From DASQDN01 sp035630195 (GTDB lineage: Bacteria; Acidobacteriota; Terriglobia; Bryobacterales; Bryobacteraceae), in NCBI GenBank assembly GCA_035630195.1, contig DASQLD010000186.1, positions 1 to 12,002 on the forward strand: a stretch of DNA of 12,002 bases, given 5' to 3'. The stretch's first letter is position 1. Every line of letters begins with the position of its first letter. Positions 1 to 7,749 of this stretch are shown here, piece by piece. Position numbers and translations under genes: made by a program. The notes beneath the pieces are model-generated. The model had not been told where the DNA came from. It searched no databases and saw only the letters and a program-made list of their open reading frames with translations.

Positions 1-2
1 TT

Positions 3-3000
3 CCTTCGCTGCTTCCAGGAAGCTATCGGGTGGAGGCGACCAAAGCAGGCTTCGAGAACCTCGTCCGTCGGGGTCTGGTGGTGACCACCGGACAAACCGT
101 CTTGGCAGATCTCACGCTGAAGATCGGCGCAACGAGCGAGATTGTCACGATCACTGAGTCGGCGCTATTGGCCGAAACGCAATCGCAGAGCGTTGGCCAG
201 TTGATTAATCGGCGCATGGTCGCTGGGCTGCCGATGCCGAACCGCGCCGCATCGTCGTTGGTCGCGCTTGCGCCCGGTGTAGTGATGATCGATCCAGGTC
301 AGGGCGCGGAGAATTACCCGGTGTTTTCGGTGGCAGGAGGCCGCGGACGCAACCAACATTTTTCACTCGATGGTGGAAACGCGACCAACGCCTCAGGACT
401 GACACGGCCGATGCAAATGACTAGTCTGCCAATGGACGCAATGCAGGAATTCCGAGTCATCAGCAACAACTACTCAGCCGAGTACGGACACTCGTCCGGC
501 GGAGTGATCAGTCTAACGACACGATCTGGCGGGAATGATTTTCACGGCAGCCTTTTCGAGTTTCTGCGAAACAGCGCGCTTGATGCGCGGAATTTCTTTG
601 CGCGGGAAAGACCGCCGCTCCGATTGAACCAGTATGGCTTTGCAGTGGGTGGTCCGATCCGGCGCAATCAGACGCACTTCTTCGCTTCCTGGGAACGCAC
701 GCAGCAAGTTTCGAGCGTCACACCATTGTTGACGGTTCCCACACTGGCTCAGAGAGAGGGCGATTTTTCGGGCCTGCGAAACTCGGCTGGCAACACAATC
801 CTCATCTACGATCCATTGACGACGCAGGGCCGCGATCGCCAGCCGTTTCCGGGAAATCGTATTCCTGGGAATCGCTTCGATCCTGTTTCGCAAGCAGCAT
901 TGCAATACTGGCCGGTTCCGAACCGGGCAGGTACCAGCACCGGAGCCAACAACTTCAGTGGCAACAATAACTCGGCACTTGGACGAAACATCTTCGTCGG
1001 CAAGCTTGACCACCAATTTCGTCCGACCGATACATTCAGTGCCCGGTACTACATCAACGATGCGGGCATCGACAATCAAGGCGCCTTCGGAATTCCGGAA
1101 TCCGATCCATCGGCTAATTTCACCGATGTCCGGGTGCAGAGCATCCTCGGCAGCTATGCGCATGTGTTTAGTCCTTCGCTCGTGAATGATCTGAAAGTCA
1201 CATTCTTCCAACGTCGATTCATCGACAAGCGTTATGGCTGGGATGAAGACCTTGCCGGAGGCATCGGACTGCAAGGCGTCAGCAAGACAGCTTTTCCGAA
1301 CTTTGTCATTCCGGGGTACTCGTCGCTGAGCGCCCCTCCGGGACGAATCCAAACGCCGATTCGCGACACACAGATTCTCGAAGCGTTGTCATGGTTTCGC
1401 GGCAATCATGCGGTGAAGTTCGGCTTTGAATACCGCCGGGCAGGCAACAACGAGATTCGGGATCGCGGATCATCGGGAATCTTCCAGTTCGTTCCGCAGT
1501 ACACGAGTCTGCCTGGTGTTGTCACCAGTGGCGACGCCTTGGCGAGTTTCCTGTTAGGGGAAGCGAACTCGGCAAACATACAGATCTCAGACCAGATCAA
1601 CACGCGCGCGTACTATCTAGCTGGATATGTGCAGGACGATTGGCGGATTACTGCCCGGCTCACGTTGAATCTTGGCTTGCGCTGGGAGACAGAACTGCCA
1701 CGACGATCGATCGATGACAGCCAGAATTCTTTCGATCTTGCTCGCATCAATCCGGTTTCAGGAACTCCCGGAGTGGTCACATTCTCGGGTCGTAATGGAA
1801 CGCCGAGGAACGCGTTTCGAACGGATTGGAACAACATCGGTCCACGAATCGGCTTTGCGTACCGCCTGCCTTTTGCCAAAGAGACGGTGATTCGCAGCGG
1901 CGTCGGTGTCTTCTACGGGTCTACCGTAAGCAACACGGTGGGCGATACCGCCTCAACGGGATTCTCGACTTCAGCAAGTCTTGTTGTTCCCCAGGCGGAG
2001 TTCCTTAGCGCTTTGCAACTCCGTAACGGTATGCCGCCTATGACGCGACCTCCGCTTGATGACGCATTCGGAGCGGTCGCTGCCGGTCAACGACCGGTGT
2101 TGTCGGTCGGCTTCTTCAAGCAAGACCAGGTTTCCCCAACGTCGTACCAATACAACTTCAACATCCAGCGCGAAGTGGCATCGGAAACAGTCGTCGAGGT
2201 CGGATATATGGCCAACATCAGTCATCATTTGACTGCCAACGATCTAACGCTGAACCAAGTAGCGCCTGGGCTGATGGGTCCGGGTGATGCTCAGGCACGC
2301 CGCCCGTTCCCGCAGTTCTCGAATGTGTATTGGATCAATCCGTCGATCGGCAATTCTTCGTATCACAGCGGATATGCTCGTTTGGAGCGTCGATTTGCTC
2401 ATGGGTTTTCGGTACTCGCGCACTACACGTTCTCGAAGTTTATCGACGATGTAGCCGGAGCCGATGAGTATGGTGATCCGGGGAGCTACATGGACGCATA
2501 CAACCGGCGGTTGGACAAGGGCCTGAGCGGGTCTGATGTGCCGCATCGAGTGGTGTTGACAGGTCTCTATCAGACGCCTACGTTCGCCAATCGGAATTGG
2601 ACACGATGGCTTGCGGGATCGTGGAATATCGGGATCCTGGCGACGCTGCAGAGTGGGCCTCCATTCACGGTTGTGACGGCCGCAAACACGACGAATGCTT
2701 TTAGCGCGGGCTCGCTTCGTCCGAACCTTCTTGGCAATCCGAACCTGCCGTCAGGCGAACGCACATTATCGCGATGGTTCGATACCGGAGCTTTCGCGGC
2801 TCCGGCTCAGTTCACGTTCGGAAACTCGCCGCGTTCAGGACTGCGCGGAGATGGTTTGCAGACGATCGATCTGACGGTTTCGAAGGAATTTCCGGTGACC
2901 GAGCGGTTCAAGCTGGATGCGCGGAGCGAGTTCTATAACCTGCTGAACCACGCGAACTTTGAGTTGCCTGGTCACGTATTCGGAGCGGCGAACTTCGGCA

Positions 3001-3059
3001 CGGTATTGAGCGCCCGAGCAGCTCGCGCGATTCAGCTTGGCTTGCGGGTAAGCTTCTAA
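3..3059 (+). CDS. Oar-like TonB-dependent receptor, 5' end missing
   Basis: Outer-membrane beta-barrel receptor of the TonB-dependent family, likely importing or binding a large substrate; the ligand cannot be told from sequence. The open frame runs from the left edge to TAA at 3057-3059, so the start and signal peptide lie outside the window. The first ~45 codons (LLPGSYRVEATKAGF, then TVLADLTLKIG) are the end of a carboxypeptidase-regulatory-like beta-sandwich domain. A plug domain follows from about nt 150, with GRGRNQHFSLDGG and the family signature SAEYGHSSGGVISLTTRSG near nt 474-530, leading into FHGSLFEFLRNSALDARNFF. The remaining ~800 residues are barrel strands rich in aromatic and Asn/Gly residues. 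The chain ends LGLRVSF, with the terminal Phe expected for BamA-dependent barrel insertion. About 1,020 residues are visible, so roughly 80-150 are missing. It converges on the RidA gene with only four bases between stop codons. Family call is firm; ligand unknown. Confidence 0.93.
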   Translation, partial: PSLLPGSYRVEATKAGFENLVRRGLVVTTGQTVLADLTLKIGATSEIVTITESALLAETQSQSVGQLINRRMVAGLPMPNRAASSLVALAPGVVMIDPGQGAENYPVFSVAGGRGRNQHFSLDGGNATNASGLTRPMQMTSLPMDAMQEFRVISNNYSAEYGHSSGGVISLTTRSGGNDFHGSLFEFLRNSALDARNFFARERPPLRLNQYGFAVGGPIRRNQTHFFASWERTQQVSSVTPLLTVPTLAQREGDFSGLRNSAGNTILIYDPLTTQGRDRQPFPGNRIPGNRFDPVSQAALQYWPVPNRAGTSTGANNFSGNNNSALGRNIFVGKLDHQFRPTDTFSARYYINDAGIDNQGAFGIPESDPSANFTDVRVQSILGSYAHVFSPSLVNDLKVTFFQRRFIDKRYGWDEDLAGGIGLQGVSKTAFPNFVIPGYSSLSAPPGRIQTPIRDTQILEALSWFRGNHAVKFGFEYRRAGNNEIRDRGSSGIFQFVPQYTSLPGVVTSGDALASFLLGEANSANIQISDQINTRAYYLAGYVQDDWRITARLTLNLGLRWETELPRRSIDDSQNSFDLARINPVSGTPGVVTFSGRNGTPRNAFRTDWNNIGPRIGFAYRLPFAKETVIRSGVGVFYGSTVSNTVGDTASTGFSTSASLVVPQAEFLSALQLRNGMPPMTRPPLDDAFGAVAAGQRPVLSVGFFKQDQVSPTSYQYNFNIQREVASETVVEVGYMANISHHLTANDLTLNQVAPGLMGPGDAQARRPFPQFSNVYWINPSIGNSSYHSGYARLERRFAHGFSVLAHYTFSKFIDDVAGADEYGDPGSYMDAYNRRLDKGLSGSDVPHRVVLTGLYQTPTFANRNWTRWLAGSWNIGILATLQSGPPFTVVTAANTTNAFSAGSLRPNLLGNPNLPSGERTLSRWFDTGAFAAPAQFTFGNSPRSGLRGDGLQTIDLTVSKEFPVTERFKLDARSEFYNLLNHANFELPGHVFGAANFGTVLSARAARAIQLGLRVSF

Positions 3060-3063
3060 TTGC

Positions 3064-3528
3064 CTACAGGGTCGCTATAACGTCGATTTCAACCAAGGAA
3101 TTACCCGGGATTCCGCCGGCCGCGGCGATCGTGGTGCGAACCGGAGGCTCCTCGCCGAAACGTCCCTGGAACGCTTCGTTCATGGCGTCGTAATCCTTGA
3201 GGTCGTTCAAGTAGACGTTGCACTTCAGGCATTTGTCCATGGACGAGCCCACGCTTTCAAGCTGCTTCTGGATCTGATCCAGAACGTGCTTTGTGTGCGC
3301 CTTGATATCGCCTTCGAAGTGGGCGCCCACACCGGCGATGAAAACAAGATTCCCGAATGTGATGGTGCTGTTGAATCGAGGTGTCTTCTCCGGCTTTTTG
3401 CCGTTGCGATAGTGAACTTTCTTCACTGGCTTATCTTGAGCAGCCGCTGGAAGCGCGCTGACGGCGGCGACTCCAACCACCGCGCCACCACGAGTGAGGA
3501 AGTTACGTCGATTCGATTGGTCTTTCAT
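3064..3528 (-). CDS. Tat-exported RidA-family (YjgF/YER057c/UK114) protein
   Basis: RidA-family protein of 154 residues. Family members hydrolyse reactive enamine/imine intermediates, such as 2-aminoacrylate, released by PLP enzymes. The ATG at 3528 is chosen because a perfect AGGAGG (3535-3540) lies six bases upstream and because the protein then begins with a Tat signal: NRRNFLTRGG at residues 6-15, a hydrophobic stretch to about 26, and a likely cleavage at PAAA-QD (30/31). An in-frame ATG at 3579 would put 17 implausible residues ahead of the Tat motif. In the mature part, the Arg of PVRTTI (R131) aligns with E. coli RidA R105, which binds the substrate carboxylate, and the Glu of VEIDVIA (E147) aligns with E120. 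Both key residues are thus kept. The export signal is unusual because classical RidA is cytosolic. It follows the SelA-like gene by 16 bases and is the last gene of the minus-strand unit. Not every RidA homologue is a deaminase, so activity is inferred. Confidence 0.9.
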   Translation of the reverse strand: MKDQSNRRNFLTRGGAVVGVAAVSALPAAAQDKPVKKVHYRNGKKPEKTPRFNSTITFGNLVFIAGVGAHFEGDIKAHTKHVLDQIQKQLESVGSSMDKCLKCNVYLNDLKDYDAMNEAFQGRFGEEPPVRTTIAAAGGIPGNSLVEIDVIATL

Positions 3529-3534
3529 TTCATG

Positions 3535-3540
3535 CCTCCT
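3535..3540 (-). promoter_or_regulatory. Shine-Dalgarno site of the RidA gene
   Basis: On the minus strand this reads AGGAGG, a perfect anti-16S match six bases from the ATG at 3528. It decides the start over the upstream in-frame ATG at 3579, and it lies in the 16-base gap after the SelA-like stop codon. Confidence 0.8.
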
Positions 3541-3544
3541 ATTG

Positions 3545-5170
3545 TTATCCGCGGCGTCCGCCGCCGGAGCGGTACTCATGACGTTGAGCAGTCCAGTTTG
3601 CCTGGCCGTATTCTCCGAGATTCACCGTACCAGCCAGTTTATTGCCTTCCACGGTCCCCGAGAAGTCGAATGAAACGCGTGAACCGATCGAAGGCAGGGT
3701 ACTCCGGAATCGTACCGTGTTGCCGTTGACTGCGCCATTCAGATCGCCTGCGGCAAACTCACCGCGATGCGTTCCGACCAGCTTGGCGCCATCCTGCTCG
3801 AACAAAACTGTATGTGTTGCCGATCCTCTCCCGAAGTCGAGCTTGACGTCCCATTGACCGTCAACGGGTACAGGTTGCGCGGTGGAGGCAGGCGGCGTCT
3901 CAATCTTGGGCGGCTTCGATAACACGGCGTTAATGCTTTCCGCCACAATCTTCTCTTCGCCTGGCATCATCATATACGCGACGATGGAAACCGAACTCGC
4001 CATCATGGCGGGTCTATTCCCAGAAGCATTGGCGACAACTATACGCGGTTCGCCGTCAAGAAGCGTTTTGGCGACTTCCTGTCCTGTTACTCCCAACTTC
4101 GCCCCATCCCATTGCACGCGCAAAGTGGGAGTCCGATTGGAAAGTCCATCGCCTGGTTGAACGATGCTTGCTGTTACGCCTTCGATCTGAGTGACACGCG
4201 CTGAGATGGCGCTCAGTCTCGCCTCCCACTCGCGCCATTCCGCTTTGTGGTCGCGCTTCGTCCACATCTCGACTGCAGCCAGCATCCCCATGATCTCTTC
4301 CTTGCCGACCTTCAAGGATCGTCCGAAAGCATGATGGGGAGCACTATTAATCCAAGCAGCTTGTAGCAGGCTCTTCTCACCCAGTAGAAGTCCAGCCGCC
4401 TGCGGACCGCGGATACATTTGCCGCCGCTATAAGCGACAGCGGTAGCGCCGCGTTCCAAATGGACATTAGGGATTGTCAGAATCTCGGCGGCTGCGTCGA
4501 CAATGACTGGGATATTTTTGGTCTTTGCGAAATCCGAGACGGCCTTGGTCCCGAGAGGCCCATCATCTCCGCGTCCCGCAAGAATATAGATAAGCGCAGT
4601 CCTGTCACCTGCGGCGGCCTGCAGAGCCGCCATGTCGCGCACTTCGACTACTTTGACACCGAGCATACGGATCGCGTGATCGTATTGATTGCGCGAATAG
4701 GCCGGGATGATCACCTCGTCTTTCAAACCGGTGAGATCCGGGAGACGCTGCATGCGCTCGGGATTAAAGCCGGCAATCGCAGCGGCGGTGAAGTGGGTAA
4801 GTGCTGCGCAGCAACCGGAGGTAACGATCCCCCACTCGGCCTTTGTAATCTCGGCGAGGCGCTTGCCCACACCTTCCATCAGCTCATCAAGCTGAACATA
4901 GTGTCGGGAGGCCTCGTCCATGGCCTTTTTCACTTCCGGTAGAGTTTGCGATCCGGTAATTATCGTGAACGTGCCGCGCGCATTCAGTACGGGCCGGACA
5001 CCGATGGATTCGTACATCTTCGAACCGAGTTGCAACGGTTCGGCTGCGGCGCGGCTCCCTAGCCCGCTGAGTCCTTGCGCGGCGGCGAGCAGTCCGCCTG
5101 CCCGAAATAGGTCGCGACGGGTATAGCCGCCGATCGACTGCTGAAGCTTCTTCCAGAATTGCATTTGCAT
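3545..5170 (-). CDS. Tat-exported SelA-like PLP-dependent enzyme with C-terminal beta-rich domain
   Basis: Fold-type I PLP enzyme of 541 residues related to SelA (L-seryl-tRNA(Sec) selenium transferase) and D-glucosaminate-6-phosphate ammonia-lyase. Residues 17-26 (YTRRDLFRAGG region) are a twin-arginine motif followed by a short hydrophobic stretch, with possible cleavage near AAA-EP (43/44). The catalytic core spans about 52-418. It contains RPVLNARGTFTI (59-70), a Ser/Gly/Cys-rich cofactor-phosphate loop TSGCCAALTHF (117-127), EVIIPAYSRNQYDHAIR (152-168), the pyridine-N-binding Asp in VDAAAE (D225) and the Schiff-base Lys in SGGKCIRGPQAAG (K251). A Pro-rich linker (420-436) leads to an extra ~100-residue beta-rich domain starting PVDGQWDVKLDFG. 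True SelA acts on tRNA in the cytosol, so the Tat signal argues against that role. An ammonia-lyase or beta-elimination activity in the periplasm is my inference, supported by the RidA gene 16 bases downstream. The first of two ATGs (5170, 5164) is used; its SD is weak. The substrate is unknown. Confidence 0.85.
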   Translation of the reverse strand: MQMQFWKKLQQSIGGYTRRDLFRAGGLLAAAQGLSGLGSRAAAEPLQLGSKMYESIGVRPVLNARGTFTIITGSQTLPEVKKAMDEASRHYVQLDELMEGVGKRLAEITKAEWGIVTSGCCAALTHFTAAAIAGFNPERMQRLPDLTGLKDEVIIPAYSRNQYDHAIRMLGVKVVEVRDMAALQAAAGDRTALIYILAGRGDDGPLGTKAVSDFAKTKNIPVIVDAAAEILTIPNVHLERGATAVAYSGGKCIRGPQAAGLLLGEKSLLQAAWINSAPHHAFGRSLKVGKEEIMGMLAAVEMWTKRDHKAEWREWEARLSAISARVTQIEGVTASIVQPGDGLSNRTPTLRVQWDGAKLGVTGQEVAKTLLDGEPRIVVANASGNRPAMMASSVSIVAYMMMPGEEKIVAESINAVLSKPPKIETPPASTAQPVPVDGQWDVKLDFGRGSATHTVLFEQDGAKLVGTHRGEFAAGDLNGAVNGNTVRFRSTLPSIGSRVSFDFSGTVEGNKLAGTVNLGEYGQANWTAQRHEYRSGGGRRG

Positions 5171-5176
5171 TGAAAA

Positions 5177-5189
5177 TTCCCGATGGGAA
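5177..5189. other. Short inverted repeat ahead of the SelA-like gene
   Basis: TTCCC-GAT-GGGAA is a perfect five-base inverted repeat with a three-base centre. It lies 7-19 bases upstream of the ATG at 5170, inside the 53-base gap after the permease gene, where it overlaps the expected ribosome-binding region. It could be a small hairpin that modulates initiation or a chance palindrome. No convincing promoter pair was seen in this gap. Confidence 0.25.
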
Positions 5190-5223
5190 CTTTCATTCTA
5201 GCGATTCGTGAGGGTAAAACTGG

Positions 5224-6465
5224 TTATTCGTATCGTAGTGCGTCAATCGGGTCGATGCGCGACGCCTTGAAGGCGGGATAGATACCGAAGACGATGCCAA
5301 TGAATACGGACACGGCGAAGGCAATGACAACGGAGCTTGTCGTGACGATTGTCTTCCACTCAGCGGTGCGCGCGATTAGCCAAGAAAGGAAGAACCCGCA
5401 GCCGATTCCGAGAATGCCGCCCGCGACAGAGATCATGGCGGATTCGGTAAGGAATTGCCGGAGAATGTCCATCTGGCGGGCGCCGATTGCGCGTCGGATT
5501 CCAATTTCTCGCGTGCGTTCCATCACGGTAGCGAGGACGATGTTCATGATCCCGATGCCGCCGACGAGCAGCGAGATCGCCGCGATGGCGACCATGACGT
5601 AAGTAAAGATCGTTTGTGTTCTCTGCTGTTGGGCAAGTAACGCGGCGGGGATAGTCACGCTAAAATCCTGCGTGTTGTTGTGAGTCTGATTCAAGATAGA
5701 CGTCACCACTTTGGCGACCTGAATGCTGTCGGCGCCGGCTTTCAAGCGCATGTCGACACCATCGAGTTCGTCTTTCAAATAAGCAGACATATCCCAGAAC
5801 CGGTACTGAAATGTATTGAACGGCACATAGATAATGTTGTTCGGATCCTCCATTTCCCCGCCCTTACTCCCTTCACCAGCCTTGATGCGCTCGCGCAGAA
5901 CACCCACAACTTCGAGCCATGTATCATTCGCTTTGACGAACTTGCCGACACCCGGACCGTAGCCGAGCAGTTCGATTTTGGCGCTGGCGCCTAGCACGCA
6001 TAGGGGCCAACTCCGCAGATTATCTTCAGCGGTCAAGAAGCGGCCGTCTGCAGGCTGCAGATTGTGGATGGCAGCAAACGAAGGCCGAACGCCGTAAAGA
6101 TCGGGAGTCTGTTTGGATGGCTTCGGAAGTACGCGCGCCGGTCTCAGCACGCGTCGTGGAGAGAGAGTTTCGAGCAAATCGATATTGGCTTCGAGTATGC
6201 GGACGTCGCGTTCGTTCAACCCTTCGGAGCAACGACGGCGCTGTTGCAGTTCCTGGTCATTCGTCGCCGGACGCGAATCAATCAATACATTGCGAACACC
6301 GAGTTGCTCGATAAACTTCAGCGACTCTTCGCGCGCGCCCGCTCCGATGGCAAGCATGCCGATGACGCTACCGACACCAAACACGATGCCGAGCGCTGTG
6401 AGCAGCGTGCGTGTCTTCTGTGCGCGCAGGTTCGCGGCGGCTTGACCAAGATCTGCCCAGATCAT
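5224..6465 (-). CDS. MacB/FtsX-type ABC transporter permease (no ATPase domain)
   Basis: Inner-membrane permease subunit of a MacB-type (type VII) ABC transporter, 413 residues. These machines couple cytoplasmic ATP hydrolysis to substrate movement through a periplasmic adaptor and outer-membrane channel. A transmembrane helix at about 20-42 is followed by a MacB periplasmic core domain (about 43-280) with DGRFLTAEDN and VVGVL motifs. The FtsX domain then has helices near 285-312, 343-366 and 376-398. The coupling-helix signature ERTREIGIRRAIGAR lies at 316-330, and the usual C-terminal YPAFKASRIDPIDALRYE at 396-413. Unlike MacB itself there is no N-terminal nucleotide-binding domain, so a separate LolD/MacB-like ATPase is needed; none is encoded in the window. 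The ATG overlaps the adaptor stop codon (ATGA, 6462-6465), which suggests translational coupling. Cargo is unknown. Confidence 0.92.
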   Translation of the reverse strand: MIWADLGQAAANLRAQKTRTLLTALGIVFGVGSVIGMLAIGAGAREESLKFIEQLGVRNVLIDSRPATNDQELQQRRRCSEGLNERDVRILEANIDLLETLSPRRVLRPARVLPKPSKQTPDLYGVRPSFAAIHNLQPADGRFLTAEDNLRSWPLCVLGASAKIELLGYGPGVGKFVKANDTWLEVVGVLRERIKAGEGSKGGEMEDPNNIIYVPFNTFQYRFWDMSAYLKDELDGVDMRLKAGADSIQVAKVVTSILNQTHNNTQDFSVTIPAALLAQQQRTQTIFTYVMVAIAAISLLVGGIGIMNIVLATVMERTREIGIRRAIGARQMDILRQFLTESAMISVAGGILGIGCGFFLSWLIARTAEWKTIVTTSSVVIAFAVSVFIGIVFGIYPAFKASRIDPIDALRYE

Positions 6466-7749
6466 CGCTGAATCGCCTGGATCGCGCCACCCTTCTGGGC
6501 TGTATTCTTCTCACGCATTTGGTCGGGATCTGCGAGCGCAACCAGCTCGCCCTCCTTCAAGCCATCCACGACGACACTGCTCTCGCTGCGGCGCACCAGC
6601 GTCACATCGCGCGGTGTGAATGACGCGCCCTCGCGTACGTAGACGAACTTGCGTCCATCGCTTTCAAACAGCGCTTGGGATGGCAGCCAGAGCACGCTTT
6701 TTAGCGTTTGTGTGCTGATGACCATTCGCACGCTCATGCCAGGACGGAGCTCTGCCGAAGGGTCGCCAACAGCTATCTTGCATTCAAAGCGACGATTCCA
6801 GAGGGGCCCGGTTGTACCACCGATGGTCGTAACCTTGCCTTTGAACTTCTTGCCCGGCAGCGCTACAACATCGATGTCGGTCAGTTGACCGACGGACAGA
6901 TGACCACGATCGAGCTCGCCGATACGCGCTGTCACTTCCCAGTTCTTCAGGTCGGGGATCTGCGCGACCGCCATTCCAGCGCGAACGTTGTCCCCGATTT
7001 GCAAAGCTGGCAAGTAGCTACCCCAGTTGAAATTGCCTTGCGTATTCTGCTGGATTGCGACGTAGCCGGCTGTCTTGGCTTTTAGAGTCATCGAATCGAT
7101 GTTCCGTTGCGCCGTCTCTGCGCCAACCTGCGCCTTCGTGCGGGCAGCTTCCTGCATAGCGATGCCCGCACGGGCGGCCCCGACGCGATCCTCGTAATCT
7201 TTCTCGAGCTGCTTCACCTTGTCGGTTGCCGCGGCTAAAGCAAGGTCATTCTGGCGAGCGGCGATCCGCGAAAGCAACTCGTTGCGGCGAGTCTCGAGTT
7301 CGGCCAACTTCAATTCCGAACGCGCTTTCAACAGCTCGTAACGGGCTTCTTCTTCCTTCGCTTCACTTTCAGCGGTTACCTGGACAACTTGCTGCTCGGC
7401 CTCGGCTAGATCGGCTCGCGCTTCCCTAAGCCGAAACTCCTGTTCAGTCGGATCGAACTGCGCGACGACATCCCCTTCCTTCACGAGGTCGCCGGAGCCG
7501 CGAAGGGAATGTCAGAGCGAGGGATCCGCCGCCAGCCATTGAGGCCGAGAGCATTTCGGAATTTCCGCCCTGCAACTCGCCTTTCGCGCTGACGGTGAAC
7601 TCGATGTCTCCTCGCTTCACTGCCGCACTCGGGATCGGCGTGTCCGGTTTCGCTTCGAGCGTGGCGGCGCCTCCCAGTTTGTGGGCTCCCCAGCCTGCCA
7701 GCGCGAGGATGAAGATGACAAGAAGGCTTGCAGCGATTCGAGCACGCAT
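6462..7749 (-). CDS. HlyD/MacA-type periplasmic adaptor 3, interrupted by a one-base frameshift
   Basis: Membrane-fusion protein linking the permease to an outer-membrane exit duct. Read as given, the N-terminal frame (ATG 7749) ends at 7444 in an Arg-rich nonsense tail, and the rest is open in another frame from about 7511 to TGA at 6462-6464. Skipping one base in the GGG at 7505-7507 restores LTF-LRGSGDLVKEGDVVAQFD and a 428-residue protein. It has a membrane anchor at 5-21, a first lipoyl half ending near 98, a long helical hairpin (about 100-219), a second lipoyl half (220-265), a beta-barrel (270-346) and a membrane-proximal domain (350-428) containing VLWLPSQALFE. The ATG directly follows the TAA of adaptor 2, and the stop overlaps the permease start. 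Either a sequencing error or a true lesion is possible. The intact reading frame on both sides argues against old decay. Confidence 0.85.
7505..7507 (-). other. Apparent one-base frameshift in adaptor 3
   Basis: The reading frame must change between about 7511 (a stop in the downstream frame lies at 7512-7514) and about 7485. The CCC (minus strand) is the best point, because dropping one C joins LTF to LRGSGDLVKEG, the expected lipoyl-domain sequence. No strong slippery sequence is evident here. Confidence 0.7.

Noticed and set aside
513..1352. 279-codon open frame on the minus strand inside the TonB-dependent receptor
   Set aside because: It is antisense to a clearly coding gene, has no recognisable domain, and its composition fits a shadow of the plus-strand frame.
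3529..3579. Upstream ATG (3579) as the RidA start
   Set aside because: It would overlap the SelA-like gene and place 17 residues before the Tat motif; the ATG at 3528 has a perfect SD.
3286..3729. 147-codon plus-strand frame spanning the RidA/SelA-like junction
   Set aside because: No SD, no domain, and antisense to two well-supported genes.
4460..4942. 160-codon plus-strand open frame inside the SelA-like gene
   Set aside because: Antisense to the PLP core including the cofactor motifs; Cys- and Asp-rich without any motif; a shadow frame.
3545..5170. Assignment of the PLP gene as true selA (selenocysteine synthase)
   Set aside because: The twin-arginine signal and the extra C-terminal beta domain do not fit a cytosolic tRNA-modifying enzyme, and no selB or tRNA-Sec is nearby.
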